A stretch of DNA of 64,000 bases from Ramlibacter sp. WS9 (GCF_003797765.1 NZ_RKMB01000004.1:124001-188000); one strand, 5' to 3'. Counted from the first letter of the stretch, positions 54,144 to 62,882 are shown. The notes: generated from the letters alone by a model not told the origin. Numbers and translations: made by a program.

Positions 54144-55040
54144 CTACTGAATCTGGGTCTGGGCCCGCTCGTACTCGTTGCGCTTCATGGCGACGTAGGT
54201 CGAGCGGTCCATCTCGCGCAACTGGCGCGGATAGCGCTCGGTGCTGTTGAACCAGGCCTGTATCTTCTTTTCGACCCGCTGGGCAGCGGGTGACGACAGC
54301 GAAGCCAGGTGCGCATCGATGGCCAGGAAGTAGCGCATCGCGTTGCGCTCGATCGCGCCGCGCACGCCGCCGATGTGCATCGGTTGGCCATTGGCATCCT
54401 TGCCCGTCACCGTGAAGCCAATCTTGTCCGACCCGGCGGTGGACAGGTAGGCCTGCATGGCGAAACGCCCGGCTGCACCGACGCCGTAGGAGTAGTTCAG
54501 GTGCATGAAGGTCCGCCCACCTTCGATCGGCACGGCGGAAACGATGATCTTGTAGTCGCGCGTGCCCACCGGGCCGCTCTTGGCATCGAGCCGGCTCTCA
54601 AAAAAGTCACCGGTCGCGGCCACGGGGCGCAACGCGAAGTCCAGCCGGTAGGCATCCTGCACCGGTTGGTCGAACTTTCGCCCGATGCGCACCTGCAGCG
54701 TCGTGCCGCCGCCGTTTTCCACCGCGTGGCAGTACTTGGTGTTGAAAGGCAGGATCATGATCGCGCACCAATCCGAGGGGTCCTTCATCGAATGGCTGAA
54801 CTCCGCGAACGGGTGCTGCAGCACGGCGTACACATCGCCGCGCACCGTGCCTCCCTCTTCCGAGGAGTCGATGTGGATCGGCTGGTGAAAGCTGTTGCTG
54901 CGCAGCTCCTCGCGCAGTTCGCGGTGTTTGGCGCGCAGCGACGCGGCATCATCGGCCAGCACGTTCATGGCGCCGGAGGCTACGAGCAGTGCCAGCCCCA
55001 GCTTGACGACCGCGCGGGCTGTCTTCTGAAATCCATTCAT
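54144..55040 (-). CDS. Secreted protein of unknown function
   Basis: I do not recognise a family. The 298-residue protein has a clear Sec signal peptide (basic KTARAVVKLG, hydrophobic core, NVLADDAA near 30). The mature part is mainly predicted beta with an N-terminal charged helix (SLRAKHRELREELRSNSF), two cysteines that could form a disulfide (DWCAIM and KYCHAVE), and repeated alternation resembling a lipid-binding or START-like barrel. The C-terminus is helical and charged. It overlaps the upstream gene by 4 bases (ATGA), so they act as a pair. Confidence 0.6.
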   Translation of the reverse strand: MNGFQKTARAVVKLGLALLVASGAMNVLADDAASLRAKHRELREELRSNSFHQPIHIDSSEEGGTVRGDVYAVLQHPFAEFSHSMKDPSDWCAIMILPFNTKYCHAVENGGGTTLQVRIGRKFDQPVQDAYRLDFALRPVAATGDFFESRLDAKSGPVGTRDYKIIVSAVPIEGGRTFMHLNYSYGVGAAGRFAMQAYLSTAGSDKIGFTVTGKDANGQPMHIGGVRGAIERNAMRYFLAIDAHLASLSSPAAQRVEKKIQAWFNSTERYPRQLREMDRSTYVAMKRNEYERAQTQIQ

Positions 55041-55498
55041 GCGTGAATCCTTGCGGTGTGAAATTCGTGAGAGTGGCTGCGCATTGGTGCATCCGAGTCC
55101 TCCATCACCTGCAGCACGTCGAGCTGGATGCCCCCCATGAACAGGGAGTGCGGCTGAACCGCGTAGAGGTAGTGCCCGCGCTGGCCGAGTTCCAGGCACA
55201 TGCGCATCTGCGGTTGCTGCACAATCTCCCAGGCCTTGATCAGCCGGGCGCGCACCAGGTTGTCGCTGCATTGCAGGAAGCGAAGCTTGTGGTGGTTGTG
55301 CGCGAGGCTGACCGCGTCCAGGTACGCGGACGCCGCCTTGTTCCGTGTGTGGAAATTCGGCGTCAGGTCGATGTTCAGCGTCAGCTGGCGATCGTCCACT
55401 TCCAGGACGAAGTTTCGGCCCAGGAGCCCGTCGCTCGCCTCACCGTACTTGTACGCGAGGTGCAGGTGCGAAGGCGTTTTGCGCAATGAATATCTCAT
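55037..55498 (-). CDS. Protein of unknown function, first gene of a two-gene operon
   Basis: A 153-residue protein with no signal peptide or membrane helix. It begins MRYSLRKTPSHLHLAYKYGE, is histidine-rich (SLAHNHHKLRF, RSHSHEFHTARIHA) and ends in a His/Arg tail. I cannot assign a family. Start ATG 55498 was chosen because no good upstream start exists in the intergenic region. The overlap with the secreted protein suggests a shared function. Confidence 0.55.
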   Translation of the reverse strand: MRYSLRKTPSHLHLAYKYGEASDGLLGRNFVLEVDDRQLTLNIDLTPNFHTRNKAASAYLDAVSLAHNHHKLRFLQCSDNLVRARLIKAWEIVQQPQMRMCLELGQRGHYLYAVQPHSLFMGGIQLDVLQVMEDSDAPMRSHSHEFHTARIHA

Positions 55499-55564
55499 GG
55501 TTGTTTGTCTCCTGCCGCGACCCTTTCCGCGTTGCCACAGATTGCGCCGAGCCGCGCGGTTTAG

Positions 55565-55642
55565 CTGTAGGACAACGCTGCAACCGGCTGTGCGGACTGC
55601 CGGGCGAATCCACATTTCCAGCATTGGGGCCTTCTCCTACAG
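55565..55642. promoter_or_regulatory. Spaced inverted repeat in a divergent control region
   Basis: CTGTAGGA (55565-55572) and its exact complement TCCTACAG (55635-55642) lie 62 bases apart in the 272-base region between the unknown operon (-) and the glycine-zipper gene (+). They could be paired operator half-sites for a divergent regulator. The rest of the region shows no clear sigma-70 boxes. Confidence 0.35.
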
Positions 55643-55770
55643 TCGGTCTCCTGCTTCGCTGACTGCCACGCCGGCCCACCTGCCGAAGGATGGAGAAAGT
55701 ACACGTCAGGCCGACCCACTCACGCGGCGCGTGGCGTGCGTTCCCTTCATCCACACACAAGGAGCAAACA

Positions 55771-56769
55771 ATGGCTGCTGAAGACAAAGACCTCAATCGA
55801 GACCCCATCACCGACGAACCCGGCGCACACCCCGTGGGCACCGGCATCGGGGCAACGGGCGGCGCAGTGGCCGGCGCGACGGTCGGCGCCATCGGCGGGC
55901 CTGTCGGCGTTGCCGTGGGCGGCGTGGTTGGCGCCGTAGTGGGGGGTCTCGCGGGCAAAGCCGTGGGCGAGGCGGTGAACCCGACGGCCGAGGAAGCCTA
56001 TTGGCGCGAGAACCACTCGCGCGAGCCCTACTATGAAAAGGGGCGCAGCTTCGACGACTATTCACCGGCCTACCGGCTGGGCCTGACAGGCCGCACTCGC
56101 TACCAGGGCGACTGGGATACCGCTGAGCCGCAGCTGGCTTCTGAATGGGCATCGGCCCGCGCCGGTTCCAGCCTGGACTGGAACCGGGCCCAGCCTGCCG
56201 CACGCGCGGCCTGGGACCGCATCGGCAGCAATCGCATGGGCATGGTCGGCGGCGCGCGGCCCGAAGGCCAAGGCGTTGCGGCGGCGGTGGGTTCGGCACA
56301 GAGTGCCGGCAACATGAGTGGCGACCGCGACGACGTTGTCGATGCGCTGCAAGACCTGGCCGAATGCTGCAAGGACGGCGAATACGGCTTCAGGGCCTGT
56401 GCCGAGCAGGCCCGGCGCGGCGACCTCAAGTCGCTGTTCCTCCAACGGGCCGACGACTGCCGGGGCGCCGCCCAGGAACTCAATGAGCAGATTCGCTTGC
56501 TGGGCGGCAACGACACCGACCACGGCAGCGCCGCCGGTGCCATACACCGGGGCTGGGTGGCCGTGAAGTCGACTTTCTCCACCTACGACGACAAGGCGGT
56601 GCTGGAGGAAGCCGAGCGCGGCGAGGACAACGCCAAGGCGCGCTACACGAAGGCGCTCAAGCAGCCCTTGCCTGCCGGTGTCAAGCTGATCGTGGAACGC
56701 CAGATGCAGGGCCTGCAGCGCAATCACGACCAGGTCAAGATGCTGCGCGACCAGGCGCGAAAGAATTAG
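55771..56769 (+). CDS. Glycine-zipper plus DUF2383 (PA2169-like) stress protein
   Basis: A 332-residue fusion-type protein. Residues about 23-68 form a glycine zipper (GxxxG repeats such as GGVVGAVVGG) able to make membrane-associated helices. A middle polar region (about 75-185) contains repeated YW/RYQGDWD segments. The C-terminal 140 residues (DDVVDALQDLAECCKDGEYGFRAC onward) are the four-helix DUF2383/PA2169 family, with a ferritin-like length. An AAGGAG ribosome-binding site lies 6 bases before the ATG, so the longer upstream frame is rejected. The function of the family is unknown. It stands upstream of ligD. Confidence 0.75.
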   Translation: MAAEDKDLNRDPITDEPGAHPVGTGIGATGGAVAGATVGAIGGPVGVAVGGVVGAVVGGLAGKAVGEAVNPTAEEAYWRENHSREPYYEKGRSFDDYSPAYRLGLTGRTRYQGDWDTAEPQLASEWASARAGSSLDWNRAQPAARAAWDRIGSNRMGMVGGARPEGQGVAAAVGSAQSAGNMSGDRDDVVDALQDLAECCKDGEYGFRACAEQARRGDLKSLFLQRADDCRGAAQELNEQIRLLGGNDTDHGSAAGAIHRGWVAVKSTFSTYDDKAVLEEAERGEDNAKARYTKALKQPLPAGVKLIVERQMQGLQRNHDQVKMLRDQARKN

Positions 56770-56871
56770 CCCACCCCCGAAGCGCCTGCGGCGATGCCCC
56801 CTCGGGCGTTGCCCTCTCCCCCTCAAGGGGGCGTCACCAGCGGCCCGGCAAAGCCGGCTCCGCGGTGCCCA
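56769..56871. repeat. Intergenic palindromic repeat, copy C (inverted)
   Basis: About 103 bases. It is the reverse-complement orientation of copies A and B, with an extra block of about 20 bases (GATGCCCCCTCGGGCGTTGC) near the CCCCCTCAAGGGGG dyad. It begins at the last base of the glycine-zipper gene and fills half of the gap before ligD. The extra block carries its own dyad, so it adds a hairpin. Confidence 0.8.
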
Positions 56872-56979
56872 CGCACGGAGCGCCGCGAAGCTCCACGACC
56901 TTCCCACGGCATGAAACAGGCTTGTCCTACACCGGCCGGGCATGGCCATTTCTATGGTTGACGCAGAAAGACTGCAGCC

Positions 56980-59529
56980 ATGGACGAGCGTTCATCCAGC
57001 CCCCTCAAGACCTATCGCGACAAGCGCAATTTCGACGCCACACCAGAACCGGCGGAAGGCGGCGCGCCCAACGAGGAAGCGCGCGCCTTCGTGATCCAGA
57101 AGCACTGGGCCACCCGGTTGCACTATGACTTCCGGCTGGAGCTGGAAGGCACGATGAAGAGCTGGGCCGTGCCCAAGGGCCCCAGCTACGACCCGGCCGA
57201 CAAGCGCATGGCCGTTCACGTGGAAGATCATCCCCTCTCGTACAACAAGTTCGAAGGCACCATCCCCTCCGGGAATTACGGCGCGGGCAAGGTGATCATC
57301 TGGGACAAGGGCGTCTGGGTCCCGCTGGAAGACCCCCACAAGGGCTACCGGGACGGCAAGCTCAAATTCGAGATGCACGGCCACAAGATGTACGGCCGCT
57401 GGACCTTGGTGCGCATGAAGGGCCGGGGCGACGAGCGCCAGGAACCCTGGCTGCTGATCAAGGAGAAGGATGAATTCGTGCGGCCGGCGTCCGAGTTCAG
57501 CGTCGTCGACGAAATGCCGGACAGCGTGAAGAAGCTGGCAGACCGGCCGGCGCAATGGAACAAGCCATCGGCCGCGGCATCCGGGCCGCCCGTGGGTGCA
57601 CGCAAGGCCGCCCTGCCCGAGCAGCTGCAACCCCAGCTTGCCACCTTGGTGGACGAACCCCCACGGGACCCCGACAACTGGCTCTGCGAAATCAAGTTCG
57701 ACGGCTACCGGATGATCGCTCGCGTCGAGGGCAAGAAAATAGCCCTGGTCACGCGCAACGGCAACGACTGGACGCACAAGCTGCCCAAGCTCCTGCAAGC
57801 GCTGCTGGCGATGGAGCTTCCCGACGGCTGGTACGACGGCGAGATCATCGTGCCCAGTCCCCACGGCGCCGCGGACTTCCAGGCGCTGCAAGGCGCCTTC
57901 GACAGTGCCCGCACCGGCGACATCGTCTACTACCTGTTCGACCTGCCCTATTGCGCCGGTTACGACCTGCGCGACGTACCGCTCGTCGAGCGCCGCGCAG
58001 TGCTGCAACGCATCGTCCTGCGCAAGCCCCACGAGAAGGTCCGCTTCAGCGCGGTGTTCGACGCCCCGCCCGACGAAGTCGTCGCGTCCGCATGCAAGCT
58101 CGGCCTCGAAGGCGTGATCGCCAAGCGGAAGAATTCGGCGTACGTGACCCGCCGGTCGTCCGACTGGATCAAGCTCAAGTGCGGGCATCGCCAGGAGTTC
58201 GTGATCGGCGGCTACACCGACCCCAAGGGATCGCGAACCGGGCTGGGCTCGCTGTTGCTGGGCGTGTACGACGACAAGGGCACGCTGCAGTACGCCGGCA
58301 ATGTGGGAACCGGTTTCAATGAGAAGTCTCTGCGCGAACTCAAAAAACGGCTGAATGCGGTGGCCGCGGACAAGGGCTCGTTCGCGCCCAACCCGGCCTT
58401 GCCAAGAGGCGCGCATTGGGTAAGGCCTGACCTGGTCTGCGAGGTGTCGTTCGGCGAATGGACGCGCGACAACCGAATCCGCCACTCCGTGTTCCAGGGC
58501 TTGCGCGAAGACAAGAAGGCGAAGGCAATCGTGCGTGAACAACCCAAGCACTCGGCGCCCGTCGACAAACCCGCGCGCAAGACCTCCGCTCGACCATCGG
58601 CCGCGAAGCCCGCCGCCGAAAGGACCGCACCGCAAGCCGAACTGCCGCCGTCGCTTCGCGTCAGCAACCCGGATCGCGTGATCGACGCGGAGTCGGGGCT
58701 GACGAAAATCGAGCTGGTCCGCTACTACGCTTTGGTTGCACCGCTCATGATGCCGCACCTCAAGGGCCGGCCAGTTTCGCTGGTGCGCGCGCCTCAGGGA
58801 ATCGCCGGCGAGCTGTTCTTCCAGAAGCATGCGGAGCGCTACAAGATGCCCGGCATCGAGCAACTCGACCCCGCATTCTTCCCTGGCCATCCGGCCATGC
58901 TGGAAGTGGCGAAGCCCGAAGGTTTGTTGTCTGCGGCGCAGATGAACGTCATCGAATTCCACACCTGGAACGGTGTGAAGACCGCCATCGACAAGCCCGA
59001 CCGCATGACCTTCGACCTCGATCCAGGCGAAGGCGTCGGGTGGGCAGAAGTGCAGCAGGCCGCGCAGCTGGTCCATGCGTTCTTGCAGGAGCTGGGCTTG
59101 CCCGCCTTCCTGAAGACCAGCGGCGGCAAAGGCCTGCACCTGGTGGTGCCGCTGAAGAAACAGCTCGACTGGGACACGGTCAAGGACTTCTCGCAGGCGA
59201 TCGTCCAGCACCTGGCGCGCACCATTCCCGACCGGTTCGTCGCCAAGAGCGGCGGCAGCAACCGCATCGGCAAGATCTTCATCGACTACCTGCGCAACGG
59301 CTACGGCGCGACGACGGTGTGCGCCTGGTCGGCGCGGTCGCGGCCCGGGCTGGGTATCTCGGTGCCGGTGCGCTGGGAAGAACTTCAGGGCCTCAAGGGC
59401 GGCGCGCACTGGACGGTGCGCAGCGTGCACACGCGGCTGGACGAGGGCAACGAGCCCTGGGCCGACTACGAGGCAAGCCGCACCGCACTGGGCGCCGCAA
59501 TGAAGGCCCTTGGCTTCCGGCGGGCCTGA
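56980..59529 (+). CDS. ligD: Multifunctional DNA ligase D (LigD)
   Basis: An NHEJ repair enzyme of 849 residues in the order phosphoesterase - ligase - polymerase, as in Pseudomonas. The phosphoesterase domain (about 30-160) has RLHYDFRLE and EDHPLSYNKFEGTIPSGNYG. The ATP-dependent ligase domain (about 205-510) has the adenylated lysine K239 in EIKFDGYR. The primase-polymerase domain (about 560-845) has the metal motif FDLDPGEG (D679 and D681). A low-complexity Ala/Lys linker lies near 515-555. No Ku gene is in the window, although Ku is needed for classical NHEJ. Confidence 0.95.
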   Translation: MDERSSSPLKTYRDKRNFDATPEPAEGGAPNEEARAFVIQKHWATRLHYDFRLELEGTMKSWAVPKGPSYDPADKRMAVHVEDHPLSYNKFEGTIPSGNYGAGKVIIWDKGVWVPLEDPHKGYRDGKLKFEMHGHKMYGRWTLVRMKGRGDERQEPWLLIKEKDEFVRPASEFSVVDEMPDSVKKLADRPAQWNKPSAAASGPPVGARKAALPEQLQPQLATLVDEPPRDPDNWLCEIKFDGYRMIARVEGKKIALVTRNGNDWTHKLPKLLQALLAMELPDGWYDGEIIVPSPHGAADFQALQGAFDSARTGDIVYYLFDLPYCAGYDLRDVPLVERRAVLQRIVLRKPHEKVRFSAVFDAPPDEVVASACKLGLEGVIAKRKNSAYVTRRSSDWIKLKCGHRQEFVIGGYTDPKGSRTGLGSLLLGVYDDKGTLQYAGNVGTGFNEKSLRELKKRLNAVAADKGSFAPNPALPRGAHWVRPDLVCEVSFGEWTRDNRIRHSVFQGLREDKKAKAIVREQPKHSAPVDKPARKTSARPSAAKPAAERTAPQAELPPSLRVSNPDRVIDAESGLTKIELVRYYALVAPLMMPHLKGRPVSLVRAPQGIAGELFFQKHAERYKMPGIEQLDPAFFPGHPAMLEVAKPEGLLSAAQMNVIEFHTWNGVKTAIDKPDRMTFDLDPGEGVGWAEVQQAAQLVHAFLQELGLPAFLKTSGGKGLHLVVPLKKQLDWDTVKDFSQAIVQHLARTIPDRFVAKSGGSNRIGKIFIDYLRNGYGATTVCAWSARSRPGLGISVPVRWEELQGLKGGAHWTVRSVHTRLDEGNEPWADYEASRTALGAAMKALGFRRA

Positions 59530-59548
59530 AGGAAGAGCCGCGAGCGAT

Positions 59549-59565
59549 GCCGGGGAAGTCCCGGC
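59549..59565. terminator. Small hairpin between convergent genes
   Basis: GCCGGG/CCCGGC with a 5-base loop lies in the 61-base gap between ligD and the convergent kinase-like gene. No T-run on either strand. A weak, possibly bidirectional terminator. Confidence 0.3.
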
Positions 59566-59590
59566 GTTGATCAAGCAGATGCGGGCGCGC

Positions 59591-60292
59591 TCAAGCCGCT
59601 GCGGCGCGCGTCCACGGAATAGACAGGCGCATCTTTTGCCGCCCCTCGCGTGACAGCGCGACGGACTCCGCGGCGGCCAGCGCTTCCACATCGCTCCACC
59701 GCAACGCGCGATAAGGCGGTTCTGGGGAAAAGCCCTTGTCACCGTCGGTGGGCCTCAGCGTGAGTGCCAGCACGAGCGCGCCGGCGTCCGGTTCGGTCGT
59801 GAGGACGAGATCGGCCGGTGCCGGATTTTCATCTGTGGCATGGAGCAACGCCGCCGTCAGCACATTGCGCACGGCCGAGCGGCGGACCTGGCCGGAGACG
59901 GCAGGAACTTCGTTACGCAGTGCGTATCCGCGAAACGTCAGGCTGGTCGCCACCAGGCTGAAGCATTCACGCACGCCGTCGGCCGCGGTGATGAGCGCCT
60001 CTTCTTCGGGCGCCAGCCAAGTGACCACGTCCAGGCATGACGCCAAGGCCGCGCGCGCGAAGCCGTTGATCTTGTGCGCGCTGTCGTGCACTTCCGCCAG
60101 ATCGGGTTCGGCTGCGCGCAGGCGCCGGTCCATCACCTCATAGATCATGCCGATCGGCTGCAGGTTGACGACCAGGTGATGGCGCATCGACGGCGCCAGT
60201 CGGCGCAACAGCGCGTAACGGGCCGCTTCGGCCTGGCTGTCAGGAGGCGGCAGCGCTGTTCGCGGCTGCTCTGAAGGGACTGTGGATGTCAT
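59591..60292 (-). CDS. Histidine-kinase-like protein (H-box, degenerate ATPase)
   Basis: A 233-residue soluble protein. After a disordered Pro-rich N-terminus comes a helical pair with an H-box-like RLAPSMRHHLVVNLQPI (candidate phospho-acceptor H38 or H39), then a second helix (about 65-95). The region from about 100 has an ATPase-like order (SLTFRGYALRNEVP, VRNVLTAALLHA for an N-box position) but no clear G-boxes. It might be a phosphotransfer protein or a kinase that lost ATP binding. No response regulator or sensor domain is adjacent. The gene lies 91 bases after glmS with its own promoter-like boxes. Confidence 0.5.
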   Translation of the reverse strand: MTSTVPSEQPRTALPPPDSQAEAARYALLRRLAPSMRHHLVVNLQPIGMIYEVMDRRLRAAEPDLAEVHDSAHKINGFARAALASCLDVVTWLAPEEEALITAADGVRECFSLVATSLTFRGYALRNEVPAVSGQVRRSAVRNVLTAALLHATDENPAPADLVLTTEPDAGALVLALTLRPTDGDKGFSPEPPYRALRWSDVEALAAAESVALSREGRQKMRLSIPWTRAAAA

Positions 60293-60301
60293 GAATTCCG
60301 A

Positions 60302-60329
60302 AGTATTTCACAGCCCCAGAGCTTGTCAA
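60302..60329 (-). promoter_or_regulatory. Promoter of the histidine-kinase-like gene
   Basis: On the minus strand a perfect TTGACA (60324-60329) is 16 bases from AATACT (60302-60307), which is preceded by TGA (extended -10, TGn). The predicted start falls at about 60294-60296, so the transcript would begin only 2-4 bases before the ATG at 60292. Confidence 0.5.
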
Positions 60330-60383
60330 TGTGTGGGCGGCCTACGTGCGCACGGCTTAACGGTCGAGCTGATCGCCGGGCGT

Positions 60384-62258
60384 TCACTCCACCGTCACGC
60401 TCTTGGCCAGGTTCCTGGGCTTGTCGACGTCGGTTCCCCGGGCACAGGCGGTGTGATATGCCAGCAGCTGCAGCGGGACGACGTGCAGCAGCGGGCTCAA
60501 CGGGCCGTAGTTCTCCGGCATGCGGATCACGTGGATGCCGTCTTCGCTCTCGATGCGGGTGTCGGCATCGGCCAGCACATAAAGCACGCCGCCGCGGGCG
60601 CGCACTTCCTGCATGTTGCTTTTGAGCTTTTCCAGCAGCGCATCGTTGGGAGCCACCGTGACCACCGGCATCTCGCTGGTCACCAGCGCCAGCGGTCCGT
60701 GCTTGAGTTCGCCGGCTGCATACGCCTCCGCGTGGATGTACGTGATTTCCTTCAGCTTGAGGGCGCCCTCCAGCGCGATGGGATAGTGCAGCCCACGCCC
60801 GAGGAACAGCGCGTTTTCCTTGCCCGCGAAGTCTTCCGACCAGCTGATGATCTGCGGCTCCAGCGCCAGCACCGCCGACAGTGCGGCCGGCAGGTGACGC
60901 ATCGCCTTCAGGTGCGCGGCTTCTTCGGCCTCCGACAGGCGCCCTTTGACCTGCGCCAGCGCCAGCGTCAGCAGGAAGAGCCCAGCCAGCTGGGTGGTGA
61001 ACGCCTTGGTCGACGCCACACCGATCTCGACCCCGGCACGCGTGATGTATGCCAGCTTGCATTCACGCACCATCGCGGATGTCGCCACGTTGCACACGGT
61101 AAGCGTCTTGTCCATGCCCAGGCTTTGCGCATGGCGCAGCGCCGCCAACGTATCGGCCGTTTCGCCCGACTGGCTGATCGTCACGACCAAGGTACCCGGA
61201 TGCGGCACGGAGTCCCGGTAGCGGTATTCGCTCGCGATCTCGACCTGCGTTGGAATCTTCGCGATGCCCTCCAGCCAGTACTTGGCGGTGCATCCACTGT
61301 AGTAACTGGTGCCGCACGCCAGGATCAGCACCGAATCCACTTCCTTGAACACGCGCCAGGCACTTGTGCCTGCTCCTTTCTCGCCGACGCCGTCAAACAG
61401 CTCCGGCACGATGGACTGCACGCCTTCGAGCGTGTCTGCCACGGCGCGTGGCTGCTCGAAGATTTCCTTTTGCATGTAGTGGCGGTATGGGCCCAGCTCC
61501 GCCGCACCGCTGTGCGCGTGCACGGTCTTGACGGTCCGCGTCACGGGCTTGTGCGACTTGTCGACCACCCAGTACTTGCCCAGCTGCACATCGACCACGT
61601 CGCCTTCTTCCAGGTAGACGATCTGGTCGGTCACTCCGGCCAGGGCCATCGCGTCGCTGGCCAGGAAGTTCTCTTTACCGTCGATACCCACTCCCAGGAT
61701 CAGCGGCGAGCCTGCACGCGCGCCGACCACACGATGGGGCTCGTCCTTGCAGAACACCGCGATCGCGTACGCCCCGTGCAATTGGCCGACGGCAGCCTTG
61801 ACGGCGTCGAACAGGTCGCCGTCGTAGAGGCTGTCGACCAGGTGGCAAATCACTTCGGTGTCGGTCTGGCTCGCGAATTCATAGCCCCTGGCCTTCAGCC
61901 CGGCACGCAGCTCCTGGTAGTTTTCGATGATGCCGTTGTGCACGAGCGCGATGCGGCCGGGCTTGCTCGATGCGTCTTTTCCGGGGCCGTGGCTGAAGTG
62001 GGGATGCGCGTTGTGTACCGCCGGCGCGCCGTGGGTGGCCCAGCGCGTGTGGGCGATGCCGGTGGTGCCATCGAGGTGGCCCTTCTCGACTTGGCCCAGC
62101 AACTCGGCGACGCGGTCCGTGCTTCGCGCGCGCTTGAGGCCGTCCGCGTAGACCGCGACACCGCACGAGTCATAGCCCCGGTACTCGAGGCGCTGCAGGC
62201 CCTGGACGAGGATGGGAACGATGTTGCGGGTAGAGACGGCGCCGACGATGCCACACAT
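60384..62258 (-). CDS. glmS: Glucosamine-6-phosphate synthase
   Basis: Makes glucosamine-6-phosphate from fructose-6-phosphate and glutamine. The 624-residue protein starts MCGIVGAVS with the nucleophile Cys2 (N-terminal glutaminase). Its linker and two SIS domains carry [22 protein letters not shown] and [11 protein letters not shown]. The C-terminus has the [11 protein letters not shown] end (usual SVTVE). AGGAG lies 7 bases before ATG 62258. No glmS ribozyme is seen upstream. Confidence 0.97.
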   Translation of the reverse strand: MCGIVGAVSTRNIVPILVQGLQRLEYRGYDSCGVAVYADGLKRARSTDRVAELLGQVEKGHLDGTTGIAHTRWATHGAPAVHNAHPHFSHGPGKDASSKPGRIALVHNGIIENYQELRAGLKARGYEFASQTDTEVICHLVDSLYDGDLFDAVKAAVGQLHGAYAIAVFCKDEPHRVVGARAGSPLILGVGIDGKENFLASDAMALAGVTDQIVYLEEGDVVDVQLGKYWVVDKSHKPVTRTVKTVHAHSGAAELGPYRHYMQKEIFEQPRAVADTLEGVQSIVPELFDGVGEKGAGTSAWRVFKEVDSVLILACGTSYYSGCTAKYWLEGIAKIPTQVEIASEYRYRDSVPHPGTLVVTISQSGETADTLAALRHAQSLGMDKTLTVCNVATSAMVRECKLAYITRAGVEIGVASTKAFTTQLAGLFLLTLALAQVKGRLSEAEEAAHLKAMRHLPAALSAVLALEPQIISWSEDFAGKENALFLGRGLHYPIALEGALKLKEITYIHAEAYAAGELKHGPLALVTSEMPVVTVAPNDALLEKLKSNMQEVRARGGVLYVLADADTRIESEDGIHVIRMPENYGPLSPLLHVVPLQLLAYHTACARGTDVDKPRNLAKSVTVE

Positions 62259-62301
62259 GAGGAACTCCTGGATTGATGGGAGTGACTCTAGAGGCGTCAG
62301 A

Positions 62302-62372
62302 GAGAAATATGGGGTCAATAAGTTTAGTTTTGTTGAATAAAATTTCTCCATTCACGCATGGAGAAATATAAT
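62302..62372. promoter_or_regulatory. Palindromic operator and promoter of the Lrp-type gene
   Basis: ATTTCTCCAT (62342-62351) and ATGGAGAAAT (62358-62367) form a perfect 10-bp inverted repeat around a 6-base centre, the usual form of an Lrp-family site. The arm motif GAGAAATAT also occurs at 62302-62310, 59 bases upstream on the glmS side. A consensus TATAAT (62367-62372) overlaps the right arm and ends 7 bases before the lrp ATG, so binding would block it. Confidence 0.6.
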
Positions 62373-62379
62373 TTCAAAA

Positions 62380-62877
62380 ATGCCAGAAGAATTATTAAAC
62401 CTGGACGCCATCGACCTGGCTCTTTTGGATCAGCTCCAGAACGATGCGTCGTGGAGCAATCAGGATTTGGCCCAGCATGTCCATGTATCGCCGCCTACTT
62501 GCTTGCGCCGCGTCAAGCGGTTGCGCGAAGCCGGGCTGATCGAGCGGCAGGTCGCGATCCTGGCTGCCGACCGGTTGGCGCCGCTGCTGGGGCACGGTCT
62601 TCAAGCCATCGTCGAAATCACGCTGGACCGGCAAGGCCAGGAGGAGCAGCAGGCGTTCGAGGAGCGAGTGGTGCGCGACGATGCGGTACAGCAGTGCTAC
62701 CGCGTTTCGCCCGGTCCGGATTTCGTCCTCATTGTGTACGCGCAGGACATGCCGGGCTACCTCGCAATCGCACAGCGCCTGTTCACCAGCGATGCCAACG
62801 TGCGCAACGTGAAGGCGTTCTTCTCGATGCGCCGCGCGAAATTCGAGCCCCGCATTCCGCTGGGCCGCTCGCGCTAA
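62380..62877 (+). CDS. Lrp/AsnC family transcriptional regulator
   Basis: A 165-residue regulator: an N-terminal helix-turn-helix (LDAIDLALLDQLQNDASWSNQDLAQHVHVSPPTCLRRVKRL, about 8-48), a linker, and a RAM ligand-binding domain (about 70-150) with GPDFVLIVYAQDM. It is divergent from glmS and convergent with glmU, 5 bases apart. The palindromic site upstream suggests autoregulation, and glmS is the obvious second target. A TATAAT only 7 bases before the ATG suggests a leaderless or very short transcript. Confidence 0.92.
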   Translation: MPEELLNLDAIDLALLDQLQNDASWSNQDLAQHVHVSPPTCLRRVKRLREAGLIERQVAILAADRLAPLLGHGLQAIVEITLDRQGQEEQQAFEERVVRDDAVQQCYRVSPGPDFVLIVYAQDMPGYLAIAQRLFTSDANVRNVKAFFSMRRAKFEPRIPLGRSR

Positions 62878-62882
62878 ATCGG

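Noticed and set aside
55690-55770. Longer N-terminus for the glycine-zipper protein
   Set aside because: An AAGGAG box directly precedes ATG 55771, and the extra residues look like noncoding sequence.
56992-59742. 916-codon open frame on the minus strand opposite ligD
   Set aside because: Antisense shadow of LigD; His/Val/Arg-rich, no recognisable domain, while LigD is complete in all its domains.
62259-62379. glmS ribozyme upstream of glmS
   Set aside because: That ribozyme is known mainly from Firmicutes; the gap is short, AT-rich and better explained by the Lrp-type operator and promoters.
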